A stretch of DNA of 8,252 nucleotides from an uncultured Oscillospiraceae bacterium (lineage in GTDB: Bacteria > Bacillota > Clostridia > Oscillospirales > Acutalibacteraceae), in assembly GCA_958451705.1 (NCBI GenBank), contig CAUDRD010000060.1, positions 1 through 8,252 of the forward strand, given 5' to 3'. The stretch's first letter is position 1, and each line of letters opens with the position of its first letter. The notes below the pieces were generated by a model. The model was given only the letters and a program-made list of their open reading frames with translations, was not told the DNA's origin and did not search any database. This document shows positions 1-6,713 of this stretch, piece by piece. Both the position numbers and the translations under genes were made by a program.

Positions 1-1
1 T

Positions 2-2647
2 GAAGAAAAAACCGGAGTAGTTGACCTGCCTGATGGTGTAACTGAAGAAGCTGCAACTCAGGTACTTTCCGCTCTTGATGGAGTAGTTAAGAGCGAAGCA
101 GTAGCATCACTTTTAAGCCCTGGCGCTAAGTCTCTTAATGACGCAGTGAACAAGCTTATCAGTGAAAATCTCTTCACAGATGCTATCGTTAACGAGATAG
201 TAAAGGCTGTTTATCCGATGATCCAGGACACAATCAATAACATTGAAAATGTTCCTGATGTACTCAAAGATTACATCTTCACAGTTATGAAGGATACAAT
301 CGGTCTTTATGTTAAGCCTGCTGACGTTGCAACTCAGATCGACGGCAAATACAGCGCTGCTAAAGAAGCAATCGCTGCTGCTGGCGACAACTGGGCAAAC
401 GTTAACTGGGATAACGTAAAGTGGGGCGTAACTGACAGAGATTCTTTCATCGAAGCTCTTGGCAGCGGTCTCAACGGTCTTAACTCTGTTCTCAGAGCAG
501 CCCTTTCCGGCGATACTCTTGAGGGTCAGGTAAAGCTTGGCATTCTTCCTCTTGCAACAGTTAAAATCACTGGCTGCAACGCATATGCAGACATCGTTCT
601 TCCTCTTCTTCAGCACATCGGAGCAGATGCTCTTACAGTTGAAGAGTACAAGGCTGGCGATTCTACAGTTGATATGCTTGGCAACATCCTCAATCCTCTT
701 CTTGACAGAGTAAATTCCATTACTTCTGGTTCTCCCTTAACAGATATCGTTGATCTTCTTCCTACAATCGGCTATATCATCACCAACCAGCTTCATGTAG
801 CAGCTATCCAGAAGCTTGTTGTTGAAATCGGTATTTCTGATGCTATGGATTGGGTAACATGGTACACAACACAGATTAACGTTGGTGACCTTGTTCTCAA
901 CGCAATGCCTCAGCTCAAAGATGCTGAAGGTATCAACGATCTTCTTGAGAGTGCAATCACTTCTAAGGTTGAGGGATTTGTATGGAAGGATATCGACTTC
1001 GAGCTTCTTTCAACACTTGGAAAGTACACCGCAGTTGATAACACAAACGGCGGCAAGAGCTTTGAAATCAAGGCTTACCGTGCAGATGTTCTTGTAACAG
1101 TTCTTAACTATGCTCTTGATACTGCAAGAGCTAACAAGGATCTCCTCGTTAAGATGATCGGTGACGAGACAGTTGCAGGTCTCCTTGATACAGTTTTCGC
1201 CATGAAGAATGACGAGATCATCTCCTTCGTCTTCAGCCTCTTCTCACCCAACTATGATCTTGTAAATTACGAGTACAATACACCCGCAATTGAAAAGTAC
1301 AAGGTTGACTATGGTACCCAGTTCACAAAAGAGCAGATTGCACAGCTTATCCCCACTCTTGATACTCTTGTGGGAACACTTCTTCCCGGCGGACTTCAGA
1401 GCCTGATAAGCACAAATCTTTATACTAACAACATTGTTAACACTCTTGTAAAAGAAGCATATTCAGCAATTGAAGGCGCAGGCGCTGAGGTTTCTCAGGT
1501 TCTCGGTCTTCTTAACATTGATGTAACACCTAAGGGTCTTGCTTCTCTTCTTACAGAGAAAGAGTACGCTGCTGCTAAGGCTGTTTTCGAGAAAGCAGAT
1601 TCATGGGCAGACGTTGATTTCTCAAAGGTTAACTATGGATTCAAAGATGGAGACAGAGACGGCTTCACAAGCGCTCTCGTAGCAGTTCTCCGTCCTGTAA
1701 CCGGACTTCTTGACTTTATCCTTACTGACGAGAACCTTGTTCTCTTTGATGCAGTAACACTTAAGGGCGGCAACGGTTACAACACAGCTATTATTCCTCT
1801 TCTCGAGGCTCTTGGATGCACAGATATTAAGACATATGACGAGTACAAGAAAGATGTTGCCGCAGACCACGACAACCTCGTCCTTGATATCCTTAATCCT
1901 ATTCTCGACCTTGTTGAGGGCATTGCTGCTAAACCTCTCGATGGACTTACAAAGATCCTTCCCAATATTGCATACTTTGTTGACAGCAACAACGTATCTG
2001 TATTTGTAGCAAACCTCATCGCTCCCGTAAACTCACTTCTTGCTAAGGCTGGATTTGATCTTACTAAGGAGCTTGACGTTCTCAACAACATCGACCTTGA
2101 CGAGCTTCTCAATAGCCTTCTTCCTCAGGTTCTTCCTGAGAACATCAAGATAGTACTCAGCGACATCGACCTTCACAAGGTTGCTGCTCTCGGTACTCTT
2201 ACAGACTTCACAAGCAAGCGCGTTGATGCTGACGGTAAGTTTGTAGCAAGCAAGAAGATTGTTGCTGATCAGGCTGACGTTCTTGTAACAGTTCTTCGCT
2301 ATGTTCTCGGACTTCTTCAGATCGAACAGAACTACAACACCGTTAATGACCTCCTTGCAGGACTTCTTCCTGACAACATGGTAGGCGTTGTTACAAGCAT
2401 CCTCGACATGGCAAAGGCTGATCCCGATTCAGCAATTGCACTTGTTGTTGGTCTTCTTGTTGGTGAAGGCGGAGATGACAGCGGTGACGGCAGCGGCGAT
2501 TCAACAACACCCGGCTATGATGACGGTTATGTTGACGGCGGCGCTGGTGACGTTCCCACAGGTGACGTTGCAATCGCTGGCTTCGTAGCAACTGCTGTTG
2601 CAGCTGGCGCTGTTCTTCTTATCGCAAGAAAGAAGAAGCACGCTTAA
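2..2647 (+). CDS. Large repetitive cell-surface protein, wall-anchored (5'-partial, C-terminal 881 residues)
   Basis: The reading frame is open from the first bases to a TAA at 2645-2647, so the gene begins upstream of the window; the GTG at 146 is internal and not a start. The visible part holds two diverged ~400-residue modules (about residues 15-442 and 443-820), rich in Leu/Ile/Val helices with Asn/Asp turns. A low-complexity Gly/Asp/Ser spacer follows (821-849), then PTGD (852-855), a hydrophobic segment (857-875) and a basic RKKKHA end. That tail is the layout of a sortase substrate, so I infer an exported protein attached to the cell wall with the modules displayed outside. I do not recognise the module and give no ligand or enzymatic role; no catalytic motif stands out. 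Adhesion or a structural surface-layer role are possible guesses. The gene is followed by a strong terminator and convergent genes, so it is the last gene of its transcript. Confidence 0.85.
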   Translation, partial: EEKTGVVDLPDGVTEEAATQVLSALDGVVKSEAVASLLSPGAKSLNDAVNKLISENLFTDAIVNEIVKAVYPMIQDTINNIENVPDVLKDYIFTVMKDTIGLYVKPADVATQIDGKYSAAKEAIAAAGDNWANVNWDNVKWGVTDRDSFIEALGSGLNGLNSVLRAALSGDTLEGQVKLGILPLATVKITGCNAYADIVLPLLQHIGADALTVEEYKAGDSTVDMLGNILNPLLDRVNSITSGSPLTDIVDLLPTIGYIITNQLHVAAIQKLVVEIGISDAMDWVTWYTTQINVGDLVLNAMPQLKDAEGINDLLESAITSKVEGFVWKDIDFELLSTLGKYTAVDNTNGGKSFEIKAYRADVLVTVLNYALDTARANKDLLVKMIGDETVAGLLDTVFAMKNDEIISFVFSLFSPNYDLVNYEYNTPAIEKYKVDYGTQFTKEQIAQLIPTLDTLVGTLLPGGLQSLISTNLYTNNIVNTLVKEAYSAIEGAGAEVSQVLGLLNIDVTPKGLASLLTEKEYAAAKAVFEKADSWADVDFSKVNYGFKDGDRDGFTSALVAVLRPVTGLLDFILTDENLVLFDAVTLKGGNGYNTAIIPLLEALGCTDIKTYDEYKKDVAADHDNLVLDILNPILDLVEGIAAKPLDGLTKILPNIAYFVDSNNVSVFVANLIAPVNSLLAKAGFDLTKELDVLNNIDLDELLNSLLPQVLPENIKIVLSDIDLHKVAALGTLTDFTSKRVDADGKFVASKKIVADQADVLVTVLRYVLGLLQIEQNYNTVNDLLAGLLPDNMVGVVTSILDMAKADPDSAIALVVGLLVGEGGDDSGDGSGDSTTPGYDDGYVDGGAGDVPTGDVAIAGFVATAVAAGAVLLIARKKKHA
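44..1327 (+). repeat. Protein repeat module 1 of the surface protein
   Basis: First visible copy of a ~400-residue module, about residues 15-442. Landmarks shared with the second copy are: NLFTDAIVNEIVKAVY (from nt 167), YSAAKEAI followed by a Trp/Asn/Asp-rich stretch, ITGCNAY with VLPLLQHIG, a DILNPLL-like segment (GNILNPLLDRV), LLPTIGYI, and ADVLVTVLNYAL (from nt 1082). The boundaries are approximate, set by hand alignment. The residues before it, at the window edge, could be the end of yet another copy. Confidence 0.8.
1328..2461 (+). repeat. Protein repeat module 2 of the surface protein
   Basis: Second copy, about residues 443-820. Matching landmarks are NLYTNNIVNTLVKEAY (from nt 1415), YAAAKAVF, LKGGNGY with IIPLLEALG, LDILNPILDLV, ILPNIAYFV and ADVLVTVLRYVL (from nt 2273). 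The offset between copies is 416 codons at the start and 397 at the end, so internal insertions and deletions have accumulated. Identity is clear in protein but the DNA has drifted, so this is an old duplication rather than a recent one. Confidence 0.8.
2549..2644 (+). other. C-terminal cell-wall sorting signal (sortase-like, VPTGD variant)
   Basis: Residues 850-881 read DVPTGD, then an uninterrupted hydrophobic stretch of about 19 residues rich in Ala/Val/Leu/Ile, then RKKKHA. The order motif, membrane helix, positive tail is the hallmark of sortase substrates. The motif is not canonical LPxTG: Pro is directly followed by Thr-Gly, and Asp follows the Gly. A retained single-pass membrane anchor is the alternative. 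No sortase gene is in this window. Confidence 0.65.
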
Positions 2648-2700
2648 TTAACTCAAATATGTTAAACCGTTAAAGCGGACAACTTAATATTATGAGTTTA

Positions 2701-2739
2701 ACCCCATATCGACAGCAATGCCGGTATGGGGTGTTTTTA
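2701..2739 (+). terminator. Rho-independent terminator of the surface-protein gene
   Basis: ACCCCATA at 2701-2708 pairs perfectly with TATGGGGT at 2725-2732, and the stem extends by three more pairs (one T-G) to leave a loop at 2712-2721. GTTTTTAT follows immediately. It lies 53 bases after the stop codon of the + strand gene and nothing else on that strand needs it. Confidence 0.88.
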
Positions 2740-2754
2740 TAATCAGAATAAAAA

Positions 2755-2790
2755 TAAAAATCCCATGCTCAAAACAGCATGGGATTTTTA
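2755..2790. terminator. Bidirectional terminator between convergent genes
   Basis: A perfect 15-bp stem (2755-2769 with 2776-2790) closes a 6-base CAAAAC loop. The core is TCCCATGCT/AGCATGGGA, flanked by A5 on the left and T5 on the right, so each strand reads a U-rich 3' side. On the minus strand it starts 16 bases after the stop of the DUF378 gene and is followed by a further T-rich run; on the plus strand it backs up the terminator at 2701-2739. Confidence 0.9.
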
Positions 2791-2806
2791 ATTAGCAAAT
2801 GCAAAA

Positions 2807-3025
2807 TTATCGATCGTGATCCGCTGAGGGAAGAACCTCTGTATCGCGGAAAAGGAGAGATATGCACCAAATGCCGGCAAGGGCGACAAGGGAGAAGATT
2901 ATTCTGCTTATAAGGCTTCCCTGTCCGCCGAAGAGCCAGCCGACAATATCAAACTGGAAAAGACCAATGCTGCCCCAGTTTATGGCTCCTACAATCACGA
3001 GAAATAAAGCAAGTTTATCAAGCAT
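2807..3025 (-). CDS. DUF378 family small membrane protein (YuzA-like)
   Basis: A complete 72-residue protein with two predicted membrane segments, about residues 4-22 and 40-60, and a short charged C-terminal tail. The pattern MLDKLALFLVIVGAINWG, then GLFQFDIVGWLFGG, then LISRIIFSLVALAGIW is the DUF378 signature as I know it from Bacillus YuzA. Its function is unknown in the family. The ATG is supported by AAGGAG (plus-strand 3037-3042) 11 bases upstream. It lies 71 bases downstream of the PFL-family gene on the same strand, so it may be the last gene of that operon. A weak possible promoter of its own sits in the gap: TTGAAT (3088-3093) and CATACT (3064-3069), 18 bases apart. The bidirectional terminator follows it. 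Confidence 0.88.
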   Translation of the reverse strand: MLDKLALFLVIVGAINWGSIGLFQFDIVGWLFGGQGSLISRIIFSLVALAGIWCISLLFRDTEVLPSADHDR

Positions 3026-3096
3026 TAAAATTTCAACTCCTTATTTTGCGGTTTGCAATCAATAGTATGGACTGAAATTTTAATTTTATTCAAATT

Positions 3097-4452
3097 TTAG
3101 TTTTTAAGGCTCTGAATAGGTGCAGGAATACGTCCGCCTCTTGCAATAAACTTTTCGCTTGATTTTTCATTTATTGCCATAACGGGACCGCTGCCAAGAA
3201 GTCCGCCGAAATTGAGCTCTTCTCCGACTTTTTTGCCGATTGCGGGGATAAGTCTTACAGCGGTTGTCTTTGAGTTGACCATACCGATAGCGGCTTCGTC
3301 TGCAATTATTGCGGAAATTGTAGCAGGTGAGATGTCACCGGGTACTACAATCATGTCGAGTCCTACGGAGCAAACTGCTGTCATAGCTTCAAGCTTTTCG
3401 ATTATAAGGGAACCGTTTCTTGCAGCGTCAATCATGCCTGCGTCCTCAGTTACCGGAATAAAGGCGCCTGAAAGTCCTCCGACGTGGGAAGAAGCCATTA
3501 CGCCGCCTTTTTTTACTGCGTCGTTGAGCAGGGCAAGGGCTGCCGTAGTTCCGTGAGTTCCGCACTGCTCCAGTCCCATCTCTTCAAGGATATGAGCTAC
3601 GGAATCACCTACTGCCGGTGTGGGAGCAAGTGAAAGGTCAACTATTCCGAAAGGAACGTCCAGTCTCTTTGAAGCCTCAGAGGCAACAAGCTGACCCATT
3701 CTTGTGATTTTGAAAGCAGTTTTCTTTATAATATCAGCAACTCCTGTAATGTCGCAGTCAGGATTTTTGGCGAGAGCGGCACGCACAACTCCGGGGCCTG
3801 AAACACCTACGTTAATAACGCAGTCCGGCTCTCCGGCGCCGTGGAAAGCGCCAGCCATAAAGGGGTTGTCGTCGGGAGCGTTGCAGAATACAACAAGCTT
3901 TGCTGCGCCTATGCAGTCTCTGTCAGCGGTAACCTCTGCGGTTTCCTTTACGATTTTACCCATGAGTTTTACGGCGTCCATATTTATACCGGCTTTTGTG
4001 GAGCCTATGTTTACAGAAGAGCATATGTGCTCTGTAACTGAAAGAGCTTCGGGAATACTGCGTATAAGCTCCTTATCGCCTGCTGCGAAGCCTTTCTGTA
4101 CGAGAGCGGAATATCCGCCTATAAAGTTAACTCCGACAGTTTGAGAGGCTCTCTCAAGGGTTTTAGCAAATTTTACCGGATCACCCCCGCAGGAAGCGTA
4201 TATCATAGAAATAGGGGTTACTGATATTCTTTTATGAATAATCGGAATGCCGAATTCCTTTTCAATATCCTCGCCGGTTTTGACAAGCTTTTCTGCTTTA
4301 CGGGTAATTTTGTCATAGACCCTTGTACAGGCTGTGTCTATGTCGCTGTGGCAGCAGTCAAGGAGCGAAATACCCATTGTAATTGTTCTGATATCAAGGT
4401 TTTCGTCCTGAATCATGCTGATGGTTTCCAAAATATCTCTTGTATTGATCAT
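3097..4452 (-). CDS. PFL family protein (UPF0210 / DUF711)
   Basis: A complete 451-residue protein, the usual length for UPF0210. These proteins adopt a fold related to pyruvate formate-lyase and anaerobic ribonucleotide reductase, but their reaction is unknown. Recognisable blocks are ISVTPISMIYASCGGD (76-91), NPFMAGAFHGAGEPD (196-210), GVSGPGVV (216-223), HVGGLSGAFIPVTEDAGM (323-340) and the C-terminal NFGGLLGSGPVMAI (414-427). I see no classic glycyl-radical motif near the C-terminus, so a radical mechanism should not be assumed. The protein is cytosolic, with no signal peptide. The start is set by AAGGAG (plus-strand 4464-4469), which overlaps the TAA of the upstream ACT-domain gene; the gap between the two genes is 15 bases. 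This ACT/PFL pair recurs across many Firmicutes and archaea, which suggests the ACT protein senses a small molecule for it. Confidence 0.92.
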   Translation of the reverse strand: MINTRDILETISMIQDENLDIRTITMGISLLDCCHSDIDTACTRVYDKITRKAEKLVKTGEDIEKEFGIPIIHKRISVTPISMIYASCGGDPVKFAKTLERASQTVGVNFIGGYSALVQKGFAAGDKELIRSIPEALSVTEHICSSVNIGSTKAGINMDAVKLMGKIVKETAEVTADRDCIGAAKLVVFCNAPDDNPFMAGAFHGAGEPDCVINVGVSGPGVVRAALAKNPDCDITGVADIIKKTAFKITRMGQLVASEASKRLDVPFGIVDLSLAPTPAVGDSVAHILEEMGLEQCGTHGTTAALALLNDAVKKGGVMASSHVGGLSGAFIPVTEDAGMIDAARNGSLIIEKLEAMTAVCSVGLDMIVVPGDISPATISAIIADEAAIGMVNSKTTAVRLIPAIGKKVGEELNFGGLLGSGPVMAINEKSSEKFIARGGRIPAPIQSLKN

Positions 4453-4467
4453 TAAAAAATCTACTCC

Positions 4468-4737
4468 TTAAATTCTGTGCATGGAATTAAAAACGTCTTC
4501 ATGCATTGCACGAATTGAAAGATTTTGCTCCTCACCCTGTTTTGCCAGGTTATCAGCAAACTCAGTAAAGGGAACGCTGCAATTGGTAACGTCGGTGAGC
4601 ATTATCATGCAGAACATATCCTGTAAAATTGACTGAGAAACTTCAATTACATTAACGTTGTTTTCGGCGCACACTGAGGAGACTTTTGCAAGAATACCGA
4701 CCTTATCACGGCCGACAACAGTAATAACAGCACGCAT
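4468..4737 (-). CDS. ACT domain protein (UPF0237)
   Basis: A complete 89-residue single-ACT-domain protein, the standard length for UPF0237. The N-terminus MRAVITVVGRDKVGILAKVS has the ACT beta-strand and the G-R-D-x-x-G-I-L turn where these domains bind an amino acid or similar ligand at a dimer interface; VNVIEVSQ and MFCMIMLTDV are the next strands. It is probably a ligand-sensing regulatory partner for the adjacent UPF0210 protein; the ligand is unknown. A TTG at 4750-4752 would extend the ORF by five residues, but GGAGG (plus-strand 4746-4750) overlaps that codon and lies 8 bases before ATG 4735-4737, so the ATG is the start. The gene begins 17 bases after nadE stops, indicating co-transcription. 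Confidence 0.92.
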   Translation of the reverse strand: MRAVITVVGRDKVGILAKVSSVCAENNVNVIEVSQSILQDMFCMIMLTDVTNCSVPFTEFADNLAKQGEEQNLSIRAMHEDVFNSMHRI

Positions 4738-4745
4738 ATTAAGAA

Positions 4746-4750
4746 CCTCC
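4746..4750 (-). promoter_or_regulatory. Ribosome binding site that fixes the ACT-gene start
   Basis: CCTCC on the plus strand (GGAGG on the coding strand), 8 bases before ATG 4735-4737 and immediately after the nadE stop. It rules out the overlapping TTG at 4750-4752. Confidence 0.85.
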
Positions 4751-4754
4751 AAAA

Positions 4755-6548
4755 TTATTTTTCTGATATATAAGCCTCAAGCTCCGAAAGCATAAAATCG
4801 GCGCTCAGGTCTGACGGAATTGAAAATCTGCTTGAAGAGAGGCTTACCGGCGCAATAGTGGGACAGCCTTCCGATGAGCAGGCACGCTTAAACTGGCTTG
4901 AGAAAAAGCGTTTTATGAATGTTTTAAGGGTTTTTATAATATATTCTTCCGAGTAGACTTCTTCAAAAGCGTTTCTTGCATAGTCAAATATTTTTGACGG
5001 GGCAAGGGAGTATTTTACAAAGTAATAAAGGAAGAAATCGTGAAGGTCATAGGAGCCGAGGATGTTTTCGGTTTTCTGACCTATCTGACCGTTATTGGAA
5101 GGGATAAGCTCAGGGCTTACGGGAGTGTCGAGAATATCTTCCAGCACAACTCTTGCGTTTGCAAAAGACGGGGACTGAGAAAGATATTTTACAATACATC
5201 TGGCCATTGTCTTTGTAATGGATGAATTTACATTATATCCTGAAAGGTGATCTCCGCCGAAGGTACACCAGCCGAGAGCTGATTCCGAAAGATCGCCGGT
5301 TCCTATAACTATGGCCTTTTCCCAGTTTGCCACATCGAAAAGTATCTGCATTCTTTCACGGGCCTGAGCGTTTTCGTAGGTTACGTCGTGAGTTTCGAGG
5401 CCGTGACCTATGTTTTGGAGGTGCTCGGTACAGGCGTTTTTAATGGAAATTTCACGTTTGTCCGTTCCGAGGGCATCCAGGAGATTTAAAGCGTTTTGGT
5501 AGGTCCTTCCCGTTGTTCCGAATCCCGGCATGGTTATGCCGATAATGTTCTTTGAGGAAAGTCCCAGCCTGTCAAAGGCTTCCGAAGCTACAAGTACCGC
5601 AAGGGTCGAATCAAGTCCTCCGGAAATTCCTACAACAGCCTTTTTAATGCCTGTGTTTTTAAGTCTGCCCATAAGTCCTCGTACCTGCAAATCAAAGTAC
5701 TCTGCGGTGACGGAAATGGAATCCATATATTCCTCAGGAAGGAAGGGATTTTGAACTACCTTTCGCAAAAGTCCGTTTTTATCGTTCAGCTCATGGAAGT
5801 AGATAGGGTAAACTTCATCTGTAAAAACCTTTTTCTGGGAGGCGATTATATCGCCGTCAAGGTCTGCGTTTGCTGAAAAAGCGGAAGAAATATGTGTCTG
5901 CCAGGCTATTTCGCTGCCGCACTCAAAAATTCCCGCAAAGGGTGAGTATACATCGGGGAAGGTGGTTTCGTCAATGTTTGAGCAGCAAACCACTGCGGCA
6001 CAGCCTGCGGACTTTGAAAAAGCCGAAAAAAGCTTTCTGCATTCGTCGCTGTATCCGGCGTATGAAGGTGCGGAGCTTTGGCAAATAACAATATCAGCTC
6101 CTGCGTTTACGGCTTTTGTTCCGTAAAGGAAAATATCCTCAGGACGGCAGGATACAACGGCGAAAAGTGAATCTCCGCACCCGAAAAGCAAAGTATCCTC
6201 ACAGTTTTCGGGAATATCGGCAAGCTTTTCTCCTTTATATAGAACTGTAGTTGCCGGAACCACTTTACCGTTGTGCTTAATTGGTGAAGAAACTATAATG
6301 TAGGAGCTGCTTTCCTTTGTTCGGGAGGCAATTTCAGAAATTGCATTTTCGCAGTCATCTGAAACAACGCCGTTTAAAGCAAGGTTTCCTATGGCAGCGC
6401 CGCAAAGGGAAAGACGGGGCAGGACTATAATATCCGAACCGATTGTAGCTGCATCGGAGATCGCTTTCAATGCATATCCTCCGCAGCGTGCGGCATTTCC
6501 GGAAGCAACCTTGTGAACGCAGGCGGAAACTCTGATAATATTTTTCAA
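4755..6548 (-). CDS. nadE: NAD+ synthase, two-domain type with a degenerate glutaminase domain
   Basis: This 597-residue protein catalyses the last step of NAD+ synthesis, amidation of deamido-NAD+ with ATP. The C-terminal synthetase domain is intact: ATP-pyrophosphatase loop SGGLDST (309-315), TMPGFGTTGRTYQNA (339-353), TYENAQARERMQ (390-401), GTGDLSESALGW (416-427), GGDH (431-434), and the usual FLYYFVKY and IKRFFSSQFKR blocks near the end. The N-terminal half aligns with the nitrilase-type glutaminase that normally feeds ammonia, but is altered. The usual FPEL motif is LPRL (43-46), so Arg45 replaces the catalytic Glu. Glu114 sits where the catalytic Lys is expected. The Lys-to-Cys loop is about 35 residues shorter than usual. 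Only a Cys (C134, in VVSCRPED) can be matched to the nucleophile. The domain also has 13 cysteines. It may therefore use free ammonia or a partner glutaminase. The start is TTG, chosen from its ribosome site; a GTG at 6606-6608 has none. It is first in an operon with the ACT and PFL genes. Confidence 0.93.
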   Translation of the reverse strand: MKNIIRVSACVHKVASGNAARCGGYALKAISDAATIGSDIIVLPRLSLCGAAIGNLALNGVVSDDCENAISEIASRTKESSSYIIVSSPIKHNGKVVPATTVLYKGEKLADIPENCEDTLLFGCGDSLFAVVSCRPEDIFLYGTKAVNAGADIVICQSSAPSYAGYSDECRKLFSAFSKSAGCAAVVCCSNIDETTFPDVYSPFAGIFECGSEIAWQTHISSAFSANADLDGDIIASQKKVFTDEVYPIYFHELNDKNGLLRKVVQNPFLPEEYMDSISVTAEYFDLQVRGLMGRLKNTGIKKAVVGISGGLDSTLAVLVASEAFDRLGLSSKNIIGITMPGFGTTGRTYQNALNLLDALGTDKREISIKNACTEHLQNIGHGLETHDVTYENAQARERMQILFDVANWEKAIVIGTGDLSESALGWCTFGGDHLSGYNVNSSITKTMARCIVKYLSQSPSFANARVVLEDILDTPVSPELIPSNNGQIGQKTENILGSYDLHDFFLYYFVKYSLAPSKIFDYARNAFEEVYSEEYIIKTLKTFIKRFFSSQFKRACSSEGCPTIAPVSLSSSRFSIPSDLSADFMLSELEAYISEK

Positions 6549-6556
6549 TATCAGCA

Positions 6557-6561
6557 CCTCC
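6557..6561 (-). promoter_or_regulatory. Ribosome binding site that fixes the TTG start of nadE
   Basis: CCTCC on the plus strand (GGAGG on the coding strand) lies 8 bases before TTG 6546-6548, and no ATG or GTG has a comparable site. The upstream GTG at 6606-6608 would also lie before the likely transcription start, so the longer 617-residue reading is not supported. Confidence 0.8.
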
Positions 6562-6579
6562 AAGATAATATTCTTTAAT

Positions 6580-6588
6580 ATTCTACCA
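6580..6588 (-). promoter_or_regulatory. Extended -10 promoter of the nadE operon
   Basis: The minus strand reads TGGTAGAAT: a TGn extension followed by TAGAAT, one mismatch from TATAAT. There is no good -35 hexamer at 17-18 bases, as expected for an extended -10 type. The predicted transcript would start near 6573 and have a leader of about 25 bases carrying the GGAGG site. Confidence 0.55.
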
Positions 6589-6595
6589 TATAATA

Positions 6596-6609
6596 GCACT
6601 TTGTGCACA
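6596..6609. promoter_or_regulatory. Overlapping short palindromes in the nadE/phosphatase divergent region
   Basis: GCAC-TTT-GTGC (6596-6606) is a perfect inverted repeat and overlaps the perfect 8-base palindrome TGTGCACA (6602-6609). They lie where the -35 contact of the minus-strand promoter would be. This could be an operator, but the arms are short and chance is a serious alternative. It does not resemble an operator I can name. Confidence 0.25.
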
Positions 6610-6660
6610 TAAAAAATCTAAAAAAACTTAAATCATTTACTTTTATATGTTGTCCGAATA

Positions 6661-6669
6661 TGTTACAAT
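6661..6669 (+). promoter_or_regulatory. Extended -10 promoter of the PHP phosphatase gene
   Basis: TGTTACAAT carries the TGn extension plus TACAAT, one mismatch from TATAAT; the -35 position (TTTTAT, 6641-6646) is weak. The predicted start near 6676 leaves a leader of about 38 bases. The 165-base gap between nadE and this gene thus holds two divergent promoters and no gene. Confidence 0.6.
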
Positions 6670-6677
6670 AAAAACAA

Positions 6678-6691
6678 CCGGAAAAATCCGG
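6678..6691 (+). other. Small 5'-leader hairpin
   Basis: CCGGA (6678-6682), AAAA loop, TCCGG (6687-6691). A perfect 5-bp stem at the predicted very 5' end of the phosphatase mRNA, the usual place for a stem that protects the message from decay. It has no T-run after it, so it is not a terminator. Confidence 0.4.
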
Positions 6692-6713
6692 AAGAAAGTT
6701 AAGCGGTGATAAA

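Noticed and set aside
146..2647. Surface-protein gene starting at GTG 146
   Set aside because: The frame is open and repeat-like all the way to base 2 and there is no ribosome site before 146; the start is outside the window.
2661..2702. GTTAAAC/GTTTAAC inverted repeat before the first terminator
   Set aside because: The 7-bp A-T-rich stem with a wide loop competes with the much stronger terminator hairpin; no known riboswitch or attenuator pattern.
3071..3101. AT-rich inverted repeat ACTGAAATTT/AAATTTTAGT at the end of the PFL-family gene as a terminator
   Set aside because: The 10-bp stem is almost all A-T with one G-T pair, overlaps the stop codon, and has no T-run on the minus-strand side.
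3212..4455. Several + strand ORFs of 66-146 codons opposite the PFL-family gene
   Set aside because: They are antisense shadows of a conserved 451-residue protein, with no ribosome sites or recognisable domains.
6549..6608. N-terminal extension of NadE by 20 residues from GTG 6606
   Set aside because: The GTG has no ribosome site and lies upstream of the predicted transcript start, while TTG 6546-6548 has GGAGG at 8 bases. The extension is also not similar to the family.
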